From positions 1 through 49,634 of the forward strand of contig NZ_JABBGJ010000059.1 of the NCBI RefSeq assembly GCF_012927345.1: a DNA stretch of 49,634 nt, read 5' to 3'. This DNA comes from Paraburkholderia polaris (lineage in GTDB: Bacteria > Pseudomonadota > Gammaproteobacteria > Burkholderiales > Burkholderiaceae). The position numbers and the translations under genes were made by a program. Below, in pieces: positions 13,826 through 22,339 of the stretch; the stretch's first letter is position 1, and every line of letters begins with the position of its first letter. The notes below the pieces were generated by a model, which made no database searches, was not told the DNA's origin, and worked only from the letters and a program-made list of their open reading frames with translations.

Positions 13826-16747
13826 ATGGAACACCACGCCCGCACGCAGGACGAACGGCTCGAGATCAAGACGACGACCTGCTACATGTGCGCCTGCCGC
13901 TGCGGCATTCGCGTGCATCTGCGTGAAGGCGAGGTGCGCTACATCGACGGCAACCCCGAGCATCCGCTGAACCAGGGGGTGATCTGCGCCAAGGGTGCCT
14001 CGGGCATCATGAAGCAGTACTCGCCCGCGCGCCTGACCCAGCCATTGATGCGTAAGGCGGGCGCGGAGCGGGGCAGTGCGCAGTTCGAGCCGGTGTCGTG
14101 GGAGGTCGCGTTCGACGTGCTCGAAAAGCGCCTTGCGGCGATTCGCGCCACGGATCCAAAGAAATTCGCCCTGTTCACGGGCCGCGACCAGATGCAGGCG
14201 CTCACCGGCCTCTTCGCCAAACAGTTCGGCACGCCCAATTACGCGGCGCATGGCGGCTTCTGTTCGGCCAACATGGCGGCCGGCATGATCTATACGATCG
14301 GCGGCTCGTTCTGGGAATTCGGCGGCCCCGATCTCGACAGCGCCAAACTCTTTTTCATGATCGGCACGGCGGAAGATCATCATTCGAATCCGCTCAAGAT
14401 CGCTATTTCGAAGTTCAAGCGCGCGGGGGGACGCTTCATCGCGATCAATCCGATTCGCACCGGCTACGCCGCGATTGCCGACGAATGGGTGCCCATCAAA
14501 CCCGGCACCGATGGCGCGCTGTTCATGGCGTTTCTGCACGAACTGATCGCCGCTGACGCCTGGGATCACGAATTCGTGCAGCGCTATACGAACGCGGCCG
14601 AGCTCGTCGATCTCGATGAAGCCAGCGAAAACTTCGGCCTGTTCGTGCGCGACCCGGATAGACCGGTCGGCAATCCGCTGTTTCCGCAGAATCATCTCTG
14701 GTGGGACGCCGCCGCCGCGCGCGCTGTGCCGCATCATGCACCGGGCGTGACGCCCGCGCTGGACGGCCGCTACACGCTTGCAGACGGCACGCCGGTCACG
14801 CCGTCATTCGCGTTGCTACGCGAACGCGTGGCCGACTGCACGCCCGAGTGGGCCGCAGGCATTACCGGCATCGCAGCGGACACGATTCGCCGCCTCGCGG
14901 GTGAAATGATCCAGACCAGCCGCGACCACCGGATCACGCTGCCAATCCAATGGACCGACGCTTGGGGCGTGACGCACGAGACCGTCACCGGCAACCCGAT
15001 CGCTTTTCACGCGATGCGTGGGTTGGCCGCGCATTCCAACGGCTTCCAGTCGATCCGCGCGCTTGCGGTGCTGATGTCGCTGCTCGGCACCATCGACCGC
15101 CCTGGCGGCTTTCGTCATAAGTCGCCGTTTCCCCGCGCGGTGCCGCCGTCGGCGAAACCGCCGAACAGCCCTGACGCCGTCAAGCCGAACACACCGCTCG
15201 CAACCGGGCCGCTCGGCTGGCCCGCCGCGCCCGAAGATCTGTTCATCGACGAACACGGCGGCCCGGTTCGCATCGACAAGGCCTTCTCCTGGGAATATCC
15301 GCTCGCGGTGCACGGCTTGATGCATAGCGTGATCACCAACGCATGGCGCGGCGATCCGTATCCCATCGATACCTTGCTGATTTTCATGGCCAACATGGCC
15401 TGGAATTCGTCGATGAATACGGTGAAGGTGCGCGAGATGCTCGCCGACAAGCATGCGAACGGCGAGTACAAGATTCCGTTTCTCGTGGTGTGCGATGCGT
15501 TCCAGTCGGAGATGACGGCGTTCGCCGATCTGATCCTGCCGGACACGACCTATCTCGAGCGGCACGACGCGATGTCGATGCTCGACCGGCCGATTTCCGA
15601 ATTCGACGGTCCGGTGGATTCCGTGCGCGTGCCGGTGGTGCCCCCGACCGGCGAGTGCAAGCCGTTCCAGGAAGTGCTGATCGAACTCGCTTCGCGCCTC
15701 AAGTTTCCTGCCTTCACGACAGCCGAAGGCACGCGCCGCTTTCGCGACTATCCCGACTTCATCGTCAATCACACGACGGCGCCGGGTTCCGGCGTCGGCT
15801 TTCTGATCGGCTGGCGCGGCAAGGACGGCGACAAGGCGCTGGTGGGCGAGCCGAATCCGCGGCAGTGGGAACAGTATGCAAAGAACAACTGCGTGTTCCA
15901 TTACCGCTTGCCGGAGACGCTCCAATACATGCGCAACTGCAATGGGCCGTATCTCGACTGGGCGGTGGAAAAAGGCTTCCGTAAATTCAACGAGCCGATC
16001 CTGATCCAGCTGTACTCCGACGTCATGCAGAAGTTCAGGCTCGCCGCGCAAGGCCGCACGAGTGGGAGGCAACCGCCGGAGCACTTGCGGGCACGGGTCG
16101 AAAAGTATTTCGATCCGCTGCCGTTCTGGTATGCGCCGCTCGAAAGCGATTCCACCGACCTCGCGCGTTTTCCGCTCGCCGCCGTGACGCAACGGCCGAT
16201 GGCCATGTATCACTCGTGGGATTCGCAGAACGCCTGGCTGCGGCAGATTCATGGCGAGAACTATCTCTACATGAATCCGCTGATGGCGGCCGAAAACGGT
16301 ATTGCCGACGGCAGCTGGATTTATGCCGAATCGCAATGGGGCCGCGTGCGCTGCATGGCACGCTTTAGCGAGACCGTTGAGCCGGGCACGGTATGGACGT
16401 GGAATGCGATTGGCAAGGCCTCGGGCGCGTGGAATCTCGGCGCCGGCGCGAACGAATCGCAGCGCGGCTTCCTGCTCAATCACCTCATCACCGACGAGTT
16501 GCCCGGCCGCGACGAAGCGGCCGCGCGCCTCTCGAACTCGGACCCGGTGACCGGCCAGGCCGCGTGGTACGACGTGCGCGTGCGCATCTATCCGGCGGAA
16601 GCGGACGCGCGTCATACGCTGCCGCAGTTCGACGCGATGCCCGCGTTGCCGGGCTCGAACGGGGTGATCTCGCGGATCGTGCAGACCTATTTCGCAGGAC
16701 GCGGAGAGTTCGCGGCGCGGCTGCGCGGCGCGGTTGGACGTAAATAG
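13826..16747 (+). CDS. soeA: Sulfite dehydrogenase (quinone) molybdopterin subunit SoeA-like
   Basis: 973 residues of the DMSO-reductase molybdopterin family. The N-terminal [4Fe-4S] site is Cys19, Cys22, Cys26 and Cys54 (CYMCACRCG ... GVICAKG). The Molybdopterin, FdhF-like and C-terminal molydop-binding domains follow at usual spacing; VTQRPMAMYHSWDSQN and the end ASGAWNLGAGANESQRGF belong to the cofactor-closing domain. There is no Tat signal, so the enzyme acts in the cytoplasm, as known for SoeABC, which oxidises sulfite and passes electrons to quinone. The next two genes encode the matching four-cluster ferredoxin and DmsC-like anchor. GGAG lies 6 bases ahead of ATG 13826. Other cytoplasmic CISM enzymes (for example thiosulfate or polysulfide types) are less likely but cannot be excluded. 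Confidence 0.82.
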   Translation: MEHHARTQDERLEIKTTTCYMCACRCGIRVHLREGEVRYIDGNPEHPLNQGVICAKGASGIMKQYSPARLTQPLMRKAGAERGSAQFEPVSWEVAFDVLEKRLAAIRATDPKKFALFTGRDQMQALTGLFAKQFGTPNYAAHGGFCSANMAAGMIYTIGGSFWEFGGPDLDSAKLFFMIGTAEDHHSNPLKIAISKFKRAGGRFIAINPIRTGYAAIADEWVPIKPGTDGALFMAFLHELIAADAWDHEFVQRYTNAAELVDLDEASENFGLFVRDPDRPVGNPLFPQNHLWWDAAAARAVPHHAPGVTPALDGRYTLADGTPVTPSFALLRERVADCTPEWAAGITGIAADTIRRLAGEMIQTSRDHRITLPIQWTDAWGVTHETVTGNPIAFHAMRGLAAHSNGFQSIRALAVLMSLLGTIDRPGGFRHKSPFPRAVPPSAKPPNSPDAVKPNTPLATGPLGWPAAPEDLFIDEHGGPVRIDKAFSWEYPLAVHGLMHSVITNAWRGDPYPIDTLLIFMANMAWNSSMNTVKVREMLADKHANGEYKIPFLVVCDAFQSEMTAFADLILPDTTYLERHDAMSMLDRPISEFDGPVDSVRVPVVPPTGECKPFQEVLIELASRLKFPAFTTAEGTRRFRDYPDFIVNHTTAPGSGVGFLIGWRGKDGDKALVGEPNPRQWEQYAKNNCVFHYRLPETLQYMRNCNGPYLDWAVEKGFRKFNEPILIQLYSDVMQKFRLAAQGRTSGRQPPEHLRARVEKYFDPLPFWYAPLESDSTDLARFPLAAVTQRPMAMYHSWDSQNAWLRQIHGENYLYMNPLMAAENGIADGSWIYAESQWGRVRCMARFSETVEPGTVWTWNAIGKASGAWNLGAGANESQRGFLLNHLITDELPGRDEAAARLSNSDPVTGQAAWYDVRVRIYPAEADARHTLPQFDAMPALPGSNGVISRIVQTYFAGRGEFAARLRGAVGRK

Positions 16748-16893
16748 CACACGGTTGGCAAGTGACCAGTGAGCAGGCAGCAGCGCGCGAGCGAAGCACA
16801 CGTAGCGCGCACGTAGCGGGCGAGTAGCGAACATGCAGCGCATGAGCGGCAGATAAGTGGCGCGCAAGTTACGCATGGGAAAAGGAGCGATTG

Positions 16894-17640
16894 ATGACTC
16901 AGATGGCATTGGTGATCGACCTGAACGTATGCGTGGGGTGCCAGGCTTGCGTGACGAGTTGCAAGGAGTGGAACACGTCGGGTGAATCGGGCAGTCTCGC
17001 CGACCTGAATCCCTACGACGCGGACCCGTCCGGCACATTCTTCAACCGCGTGCAGAGCTTCGAAGCCGGTAGCTACCCGAACGCCGAGACGATCCATTTC
17101 CCGAAGTCGTGCCTGCACTGTGAGGACCCACCGTGCGTGCCGGTGTGTCCGACCGGCGCCAGCTACAAGCGCAAGGAAGACGGCCTCGTGCTGGTCGATT
17201 TCGACAAATGCATCGGCTGCAAATACTGCGCATGGGCGTGTCCTTACGGCGCGCGCGAACTCGACGAAGCGCGCAAGGAGATGACCAAGTGCACGTTATG
17301 CGTCGATCGCATTCACGATGAAAACCTCTCAGAACGCGACCGCCAACCGGCATGCGTGCTCGCATGCCCGACCTCCGCGCGACTGTTCGGCGACATCCAC
17401 GATCCGGAGTCGGTGGTATCGAAGGCAATCGAGGAGCGCGGCGGTTATCAGTTGATGCCTGAGTGGAACACCAAACCGGCGAACCACTATTTGCCGCGCA
17501 TCACGACGTCCGCCTCGGGGTGTGGCAGCGGCGCCTGCTCGTGCAAAGACACGGGGACGGCCCTGGATGCGCCCGCATCGCTCGATGCGCGGCTCGAGCG
17601 CGGCGAACTGCATCTTGCGTCGATGGCGACGCGTATCTAA
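16894..17640 (+). CDS. soeB: Four-[4Fe-4S] ferredoxin subunit SoeB-like
   Basis: 248 residues with four cysteine groups: CVGCQACVTSCKEWN near the N-terminus, CLHCEDPPCVPVCP, CIGCKYCAWACP, and CTLC with CVLACP. This is the DmsB/PsrB/SoeB pattern for four [4Fe-4S] clusters linking the molybdenum subunit to the membrane anchor. No signal peptide is present. ATG 16894 follows AAGGAG at good distance; a TTG just before it is not needed. It has a C-terminal tail with a further Cys pair set (SGCGSGACSCKD). A 146-base gap from soeA carries repeated CGTAGCG-type words and no gene. Confidence 0.85.
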   Translation: MTQMALVIDLNVCVGCQACVTSCKEWNTSGESGSLADLNPYDADPSGTFFNRVQSFEAGSYPNAETIHFPKSCLHCEDPPCVPVCPTGASYKRKEDGLVLVDFDKCIGCKYCAWACPYGARELDEARKEMTKCTLCVDRIHDENLSERDRQPACVLACPTSARLFGDIHDPESVVSKAIEERGGYQLMPEWNTKPANHYLPRITTSASGCGSGACSCKDTGTALDAPASLDARLERGELHLASMATRI

Positions 17641-17651
17641 AGGACCCAGCG

Positions 17652-18602
17652 ATGAATCCGGCTTTTTCGGTAGTTTTTCTCACGACGTTGAGCGGCGCGG
17701 CGCAGGGCCTGCTGATCGCGCTCGTCGGCGTGGAGACGGCCGCGCATCGGGGCTTTCTCGTTGCGCCCGCGGATGCGTTCTATGTCACCGGTGCGGGCTT
17801 GTCAGTCGTATTGGGCGGCCTCGGGCTGATCGCCTCATTCTTCCATCTTGGGCATCCGGAGCGCGCGTGGCGCGCGGTCGCGATGTGGCGTACGTCGTGG
17901 TTGTCGCGTGAATGTTTGTGCCTGCCGGCGTTTCTCGCCTGCGCGTTTTTCTATGGTGTCGCGCACGGGTTCGGCTCGCCGTGGTCACTCGCGATAGGTT
18001 GGCTCGGCGTACTGGCGAGCGCCGCACTGTTTGTCTGTTCGGCGATGATCTACGCATGCCTGCGTTTTTTACAGGAGTGGGCCACGCCGCTCACGCTGGT
18101 CAACTTCGTGTTGCTCGGTTGCGCGTCCGGCTTCACGCTGGCGACGGCGATGACCGCGTGGTTCGCGCCGGGGCTGACAGCGGGTCTGGCAGTCTGTGCC
18201 TGCGTGCTGACGCTCGCCGGCTGCGCGAGCCGCTCGGCATCGCTCGTGCGTAACGCGCGATTGCGGCCGAAGTCCACCGTGCAGAGCGCGACGGGCATCA
18301 AAAACCCGAAGCTCGTACAGGTCTCACGCGGCTTTACCGCCGGCGCGTTCAATCTGCGCGAGTTCTTTCACGGCAAATCGGCGGGGACGCTGCGCGGAGT
18401 CAAATGGGCTTTTCTCGTGGCCGCGTTTGCCGTGCCTGTCGTGCTGATGGCAGTAGGCGCAGGCCTGCACTCGATCGGCGTTTCGCTCGGCTTGCTGGCC
18501 GCCGCCTGTCTGGTGCAGTACGCCGGCCTCGTGGCAGAACGCTGGTTCTTCTTCGCCGAAGCCAAGCATCCGCAGAATCTGTATTACGCCCGAGTCGGCT
18601 GA
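17652..18602 (+). CDS. soeC: DmsC-type membrane anchor SoeC-like
   Basis: 316 residues with about eight transmembrane segments, matching the DmsC/SoeC family that holds the complex at the inner membrane and passes electrons to quinone. Recognisable parts are the first helix ending near HRGFLVAP, SFFHLGHPERAWRA after the second helix, and the C-terminal ERWFFFAEAKHPQNLYY. The HPERAW and ERWFFFAEA stretches are common in this family. AAGGA precedes ATG 17652, which lies 11 bases after the soeB stop, so the three genes form one operon. The gene is convergent with the ribonucleotide reductase gene. Confidence 0.85.
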   Translation: MNPAFSVVFLTTLSGAAQGLLIALVGVETAAHRGFLVAPADAFYVTGAGLSVVLGGLGLIASFFHLGHPERAWRAVAMWRTSWLSRECLCLPAFLACAFFYGVAHGFGSPWSLAIGWLGVLASAALFVCSAMIYACLRFLQEWATPLTLVNFVLLGCASGFTLATAMTAWFAPGLTAGLAVCACVLTLAGCASRSASLVRNARLRPKSTVQSATGIKNPKLVQVSRGFTAGAFNLREFFHGKSAGTLRGVKWAFLVAAFAVPVVLMAVGAGLHSIGVSLGLLAAACLVQYAGLVAERWFFFAEAKHPQNLYYARVG

Positions 18603-18718
18603 TGAGACGGCAGCTGCACGGGTTCGCGAGGCCGTGCGATCGTGCCGCGCACGATCAACTTGATTGGCAGGCGTTGGTGCGGCGGCACGTTGCCGCCCGC
18701 GAGCCAACTTGATGTAGA
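18584..18718 (-). pseudogene. C-terminal remnant of a LacI-family regulator
   Basis: About 44 residues read SWLAGGNVPPHQRLPIKL, then IVRGTIARP, then a short tail and a stop. This matches the extreme C-terminus of LacI/GalR regulators, where a final helix (L-A-G-x-x-V-P-P) leads to the L-x-x-x-L-I/V-V-R-G-S/T strand. Nothing of the DNA-binding or core domain remains. The open frame continues upstream to the nrdJ stop with unrelated sequence. It overlaps the last 19 bases of soeC on the other strand. I read it as a decayed gene left between soeC and nrdJ. Confidence 0.55.
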
Positions 18719-18720
18719 GC

Positions 18721-18744
18721 CGGGCGAGCATAGGCGCTCGCCCG
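18721..18744. terminator. Bidirectional hairpin between soeC and nrdJ
   Basis: CGGGCGAGC (18721-18729) pairs perfectly with GCTCGCCCG (18736-18744) around a 6-base loop. It lies between the convergent soeC and nrdJ genes. No T run follows on either strand, so intrinsic termination is uncertain. Confidence 0.4.
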
Positions 18745-18778
18745 TGCGCGGCAGCATAGGGCTGCTCTCAGTTGCCAC

Positions 18779-21343
18779 TCACCCGCACGCGCCGACCTCA
18801 CCACACGCCGTACAGAAGTCGCACCCGTCCTTGCGGATCACCGCGTTCGCACCGCAAGAGCCGCATTTGCGCCCGAGCATGGTGTGCAGCCCTTGCACAC
18901 CGCCGGGCTGCGTCAGGGTCGACTCGTCGTCCGCGTCGCCAGGATGCGGCCGGATGCCGAAATCCGCCGGCAAGGCCGTCTCCGCTCTCATCTGCCCGCG
19001 CGGCAAACGCGCCAGCATGCGCGACGGCACCTGGTTGCCTTCGGCGTCGAGAAAGCCGCGCCGATGCAGAATCTGCTGGATCGCAAAGGCGAGCGCCGCC
19101 ACTTCGGAATCATGCCAGCGCGGCGTGCGGTGACCGTCGAGACGTTGCACCTCGCCGAGCCGCACCTGCCCGCGATCCCACGAGACCTTGCGCATATCCT
19201 GCAAGTTGCGCGCGACAAAGCCGCCGCGTGCCGCGAGCGACAGCGAACGCATTGTCGCCGTGATCCATTGCTGCGATTCGTCGCGCTGACCGGTCGGAAT
19301 GAAGAACTCGATGGGGCGCTCGATGCTGACGTCTTCGCCGCCGAGCCGCCCCGTCACTTCGATGAACGACACCGCCACGTAAAGCGACTTCTTGCCAGCT
19401 TGCGTCAGGTACTCGACCTTTTCGATGATCGCCGGCAACTCGCCCTTGGGCCGATGATCGATCGCGATCCGCAGCGGATCCTGATCGGTCTCGGCCAGCG
19501 TGTCGTCCGCTTGCGGCGGGCTCACGCTCAGCACCGCGCCGAGCGTTTCATTTGGGCGATACGTGGCGAGACCCTTGAGACCGTTTTTCCAAGCGTCGAA
19601 GTAAAGGCTTTCGAACGCTTCGAACGGATAGTCCGCCGGCACGTTCACCGTCTTCGAGATCGACGTGTCCACGTACGGCTGTACGGCGGCCATCATGTCG
19701 AGGTGCTCGCGCGCCGACATTTCGAGTGCGCTGACGAAGTAGTCCGGCAGCTTGTTCACATCGCCGCCGAGCTCGCGATAAAGGCGATACGCGTAGTCTT
19801 CGACATCGAACGATTCGCGACCGCCGTCGGCCATCACCTTCATGCGCGTGTAGGTCCACGAGAAGGCCGGCTCGATGCCGTTCGAGGCGTTGTCGGCGAA
19901 CGCGAGGCTGACGGTGCCCGTCGGCGCGATCGACAGTAAATGACTGTTGCGGATGCCGTCCTGGCGTATCGCATCCTTGATGTCGTCGGGCAGACGCGAG
20001 GCGAACGTACCCGCTTCCAGATAGCGCCCGGCGTCGAACAACTCAAACGCGCCGCGCTCGCGCGCCAGTTCCACCGACGCCCGATAGGCTTCGTCACGCA
20101 TCAGCCGGGCAATGCGCACCGCGAAGTCGCGGCCTTCCTGCGAGTTGTAGCGCAGGCCGAGCATCACCAGCGTATCGCCGAGGCCGGTGAAGCCGACGCC
20201 GATGCGCCGCTTGGCGCGCGACTCGTCATATTGCTGCTGCAGCGGCCATAGTGTGACGTCGAGCACGTCGTCGAGAAAACGCACCTGGGTGCGGGTGCGT
20301 TTGGCGAGACCGTCCCAGTCGAACGAAGGCTTGCGGCCTTTCATTTGCGCGAACGGATCGAGCACGAAACGCGTGAGGTTCAACGGTCCGAGGTTGCAGC
20401 AGCCATAGGCCGGCAGCGGTTGTTCGCCGCACGGATTGGTGGCGCGGATGGTTTCGACGGCGCGTAGATTGTTGTCCTCGTTCATGCGCGAAATAAACAC
20501 GATGCCGGGCTCGGCGACATCGTAGGTGGAGCGCATGATGCGGTCCCAGATCTCGCGTGCGGGCCTTTCGCTGTAGACCCACAGGCCGTCTTCGCGTTGC
20601 CGCACATCACCGGCCGCGCGCAACGCCGGCGACGGCTCGGCGCCATGTACGAGCTGCCAGGGCTGATCTTCTTCGACTGCACGCATGAATTCGTCGGTGA
20701 CGCCCACCGACACGTTGAAGTTGTTCCAGCGGCCTTTCGAATGTTTCGCCTCGATGAACTCGATCAGATCGGGGTGATTGCAGTCGAGCACGGCCATTTG
20801 CGCGCCGCGTCGCGAGCCGGCGCTTTCTACGGTGCGGCAGGAGGCGTCGAACACGTCCATATAACTGCACGGCCCGGACGCCGACGAACTGGTGGTATGA
20901 ACGCGGGCCCCCTTGGGCCGGATCGCCGAGAAGTTGTAGCCGACGCCACCGCCGCGGCGCATCGTTTCTGCCGCTTGCAGCAGCGCCACATAGATGCCGG
21001 GCAGGCCGTGTTCGTCGACCCCTTGAATCGCGTCGCCGACCGGCTGCACGAAGCAATTGATGAGCGTGGCGGCGATGCCCGTGCCTGCCGCGCTCATGAT
21101 GCGCCCGGCGCCGAGCGCGCCGTGCCGCAGATTGTCGACAAAGAGCGCTTCCGCCGACTCGCGCAGCGCCTCCGGCTCCGCCTGAGCAACGCCGCGGGCG
21201 ACGCGTTTGAACACGTCGTCGGCCGATTGCTCGTCGCCTTTCGCGTATTTCTCGAGCAGAACGTCCAGAGAGAATTGTTGCGGTGCAACTAATTGGCGGG
21301 GGGGAATCGCGGCGGCGCGGGTTTCCGGGGTGTCTTCTGCCAT
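18779..21343 (-). CDS. nrdJ: Adenosylcobalamin-dependent (class II) ribonucleoside-diphosphate reductase
   Basis: 854 residues. It makes deoxyribonucleotides using coenzyme B12 and needs no oxygen. The barrel shows the class II order: INCFVQPVGD with the first redox Cys, GGGVGYNFS, NPCGEQPLPAYGCCNLG with the active-site Cys and Glu, and RIGVGFTGLGD. The C-terminus carries a zinc-ribbon-like tail CGSCGANAVIRKDGCDFCTACG. Length and tail fit the NrdJ type common in proteobacteria. ATG 21343 is chosen because GAGAGG lies upstream; an in-frame extension has no family similarity. No cobalamin riboswitch is recognisable ahead of it. Convergent with soeABC. Confidence 0.93.
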   Translation of the reverse strand: MAEDTPETRAAAIPPRQLVAPQQFSLDVLLEKYAKGDEQSADDVFKRVARGVAQAEPEALRESAEALFVDNLRHGALGAGRIMSAAGTGIAATLINCFVQPVGDAIQGVDEHGLPGIYVALLQAAETMRRGGGVGYNFSAIRPKGARVHTTSSSASGPCSYMDVFDASCRTVESAGSRRGAQMAVLDCNHPDLIEFIEAKHSKGRWNNFNVSVGVTDEFMRAVEEDQPWQLVHGAEPSPALRAAGDVRQREDGLWVYSERPAREIWDRIMRSTYDVAEPGIVFISRMNEDNNLRAVETIRATNPCGEQPLPAYGCCNLGPLNLTRFVLDPFAQMKGRKPSFDWDGLAKRTRTQVRFLDDVLDVTLWPLQQQYDESRAKRRIGVGFTGLGDTLVMLGLRYNSQEGRDFAVRIARLMRDEAYRASVELARERGAFELFDAGRYLEAGTFASRLPDDIKDAIRQDGIRNSHLLSIAPTGTVSLAFADNASNGIEPAFSWTYTRMKVMADGGRESFDVEDYAYRLYRELGGDVNKLPDYFVSALEMSAREHLDMMAAVQPYVDTSISKTVNVPADYPFEAFESLYFDAWKNGLKGLATYRPNETLGAVLSVSPPQADDTLAETDQDPLRIAIDHRPKGELPAIIEKVEYLTQAGKKSLYVAVSFIEVTGRLGGEDVSIERPIEFFIPTGQRDESQQWITATMRSLSLAARGGFVARNLQDMRKVSWDRGQVRLGEVQRLDGHRTPRWHDSEVAALAFAIQQILHRRGFLDAEGNQVPSRMLARLPRGQMRAETALPADFGIRPHPGDADDESTLTQPGGVQGLHTMLGRKCGSCGANAVIRKDGCDFCTACGEVGACG

Positions 21344-21709
21344 GGTGTCGCCTCTCGTTTGCCGCCAGACGGGCTGCGGCGCGTTCGAATGGGATGGAGG
21401 ACATTCATTCAACAGTGCGCGTCTGGCAGGTGTGGTGACCTGGCGCAACGAGGATCACCTTAGCGCACGTGGCGAAGGGCCGCAATCAGGCTTTTGGGGC
21501 TCGGTGGCAGATTGACTGTCCACCCGCCGCAGTAGCCTTTTGTGGTGGCCTTTAGCAGGCAGAAAGTTGACGAACGGCGCCGAGCGTGTATGAGTGCCGC
21601 CGGGAAAGGAGGAGGCCCGAGAGAGAGTCAGTGCAAATAAATCACGAGGGGGCCAACGACGGCAAGTGTCCTAAGCGCACGCCAGCAAAGTGCCGTCGAG
21701 GCGAAAACC
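21344..21709. promoter_or_regulatory. nrdJ leader and intergenic region
   Basis: 366 bases between nrdJ and the DUF3331 gene, both on the minus strand. GCCAGACG and CGTCTGGC, about 50 bases apart, could form a long-range stem in the nrdJ leader (about 21365-21432). I could not find the B12 box of a cobalamin riboswitch or an NrdR box. No credible gene lies here. Confidence 0.4.
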
Positions 21710-21997
21710 TTAGGCCTCAGCAAGCTCGCAAAAAACCTCGGCACAGATCATCGCAGAAGCATTCGAGGGCGCCGGCCGTTCAGCCGGTTTAAACACCGCA
21801 TCGCCGCGGCGAATCTTGCGCCGCGTTACCGCGCACGTTCCCGATGTATGCGCCGAGCGTCGCCGCCAGCGCTGCTCGCCATAATGACAGCGCCCCGGTT
21901 CGACCCAGCGAATCACCAGCGTGGTGTCGGAGCGCTCGAGAATTTCGATGCGTACGCCATTGGTACCGTCAAGGGGGATGGACTCTAAGGTCATCAT
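21710..21997 (-). CDS. DUF3331-like small protein
   Basis: 95 residues, soluble. The core WVEPGRCHYGEQRWRRRSAH, then a small Cys/basic part (SGTCAVTRRKIRRGDAVFKP) and a run of alanines, matches the DUF3331 family that I associate with Burkholderia. The conserved CHYG and C-A-x-T could form a zinc-binding site, but this is not established. CGGAG lies 6 bases before ATG 21997; a second ATG follows directly. It stands alone on its strand upstream of nrdJ. Function unknown. Confidence 0.65.
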   Translation of the reverse strand: MMTLESIPLDGTNGVRIEILERSDTTLVIRWVEPGRCHYGEQRWRRRSAHTSGTCAVTRRKIRRGDAVFKPAERPAPSNASAMICAEVFCELAEA

Positions 21998-22339
21998 CGT
22001 CGGCTCCGTATTGTGGTGTGCCGAATGTAGTCCCGTGCGCGCCGGATAGCCATTGTGCCGCGGTTGAAACACTGTTCTCTAAACAGCAACAATGAAACTT
22101 GACATCCACGCTTAGCCGAAAGGACGGGGCTTTGCGGGCTTTATGCGCTGTGAATTTACGATAGCGTGGATTTTTGCAACGGAGTGTTGTACGGAGTGCG
22201 ACGAGAATGTCGCCTGTAAAGGGCGCCGGTGCTTCCTTTAAGATGTGGTTATTGATGAGCGACCGTGCCGCGCAAGTGTAGCGGGTTTGCATTTTCCCGG
22301 ACGGCTCGCGCGCATATCCACAAGACCCTAAGAGCTTTC
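21998..22339. other. Intergenic region upstream of the AI-2E family gene
   Basis: 342 bases between divergent genes. I see no further gene and no clear regulatory dyad. The part at 22060-22190 is richer in A/T and probably holds promoters for both directions. Confidence 0.5.

Noticed and set aside
14816..17038. A 740-residue open frame on the minus strand opposite soeA
   Set aside because: It lies fully antisense to a well-supported gene, is Arg/His-rich without domains, and is expected from G/C-rich third positions.
18638..18656. Perfect GATCGTGC/GCACGATC hairpin as a terminator of soeC
   Set aside because: It coincides with the LIVRGTI codons of the LacI-family remnant and has no T run, so coding origin explains it.
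21344..21709. Cobalamin riboswitch upstream of the B12-dependent reductase
   Set aside because: I searched by eye for the B12 box and the flanking stems on the minus strand and could not find them; only a long-range 8-bp pairing remains.
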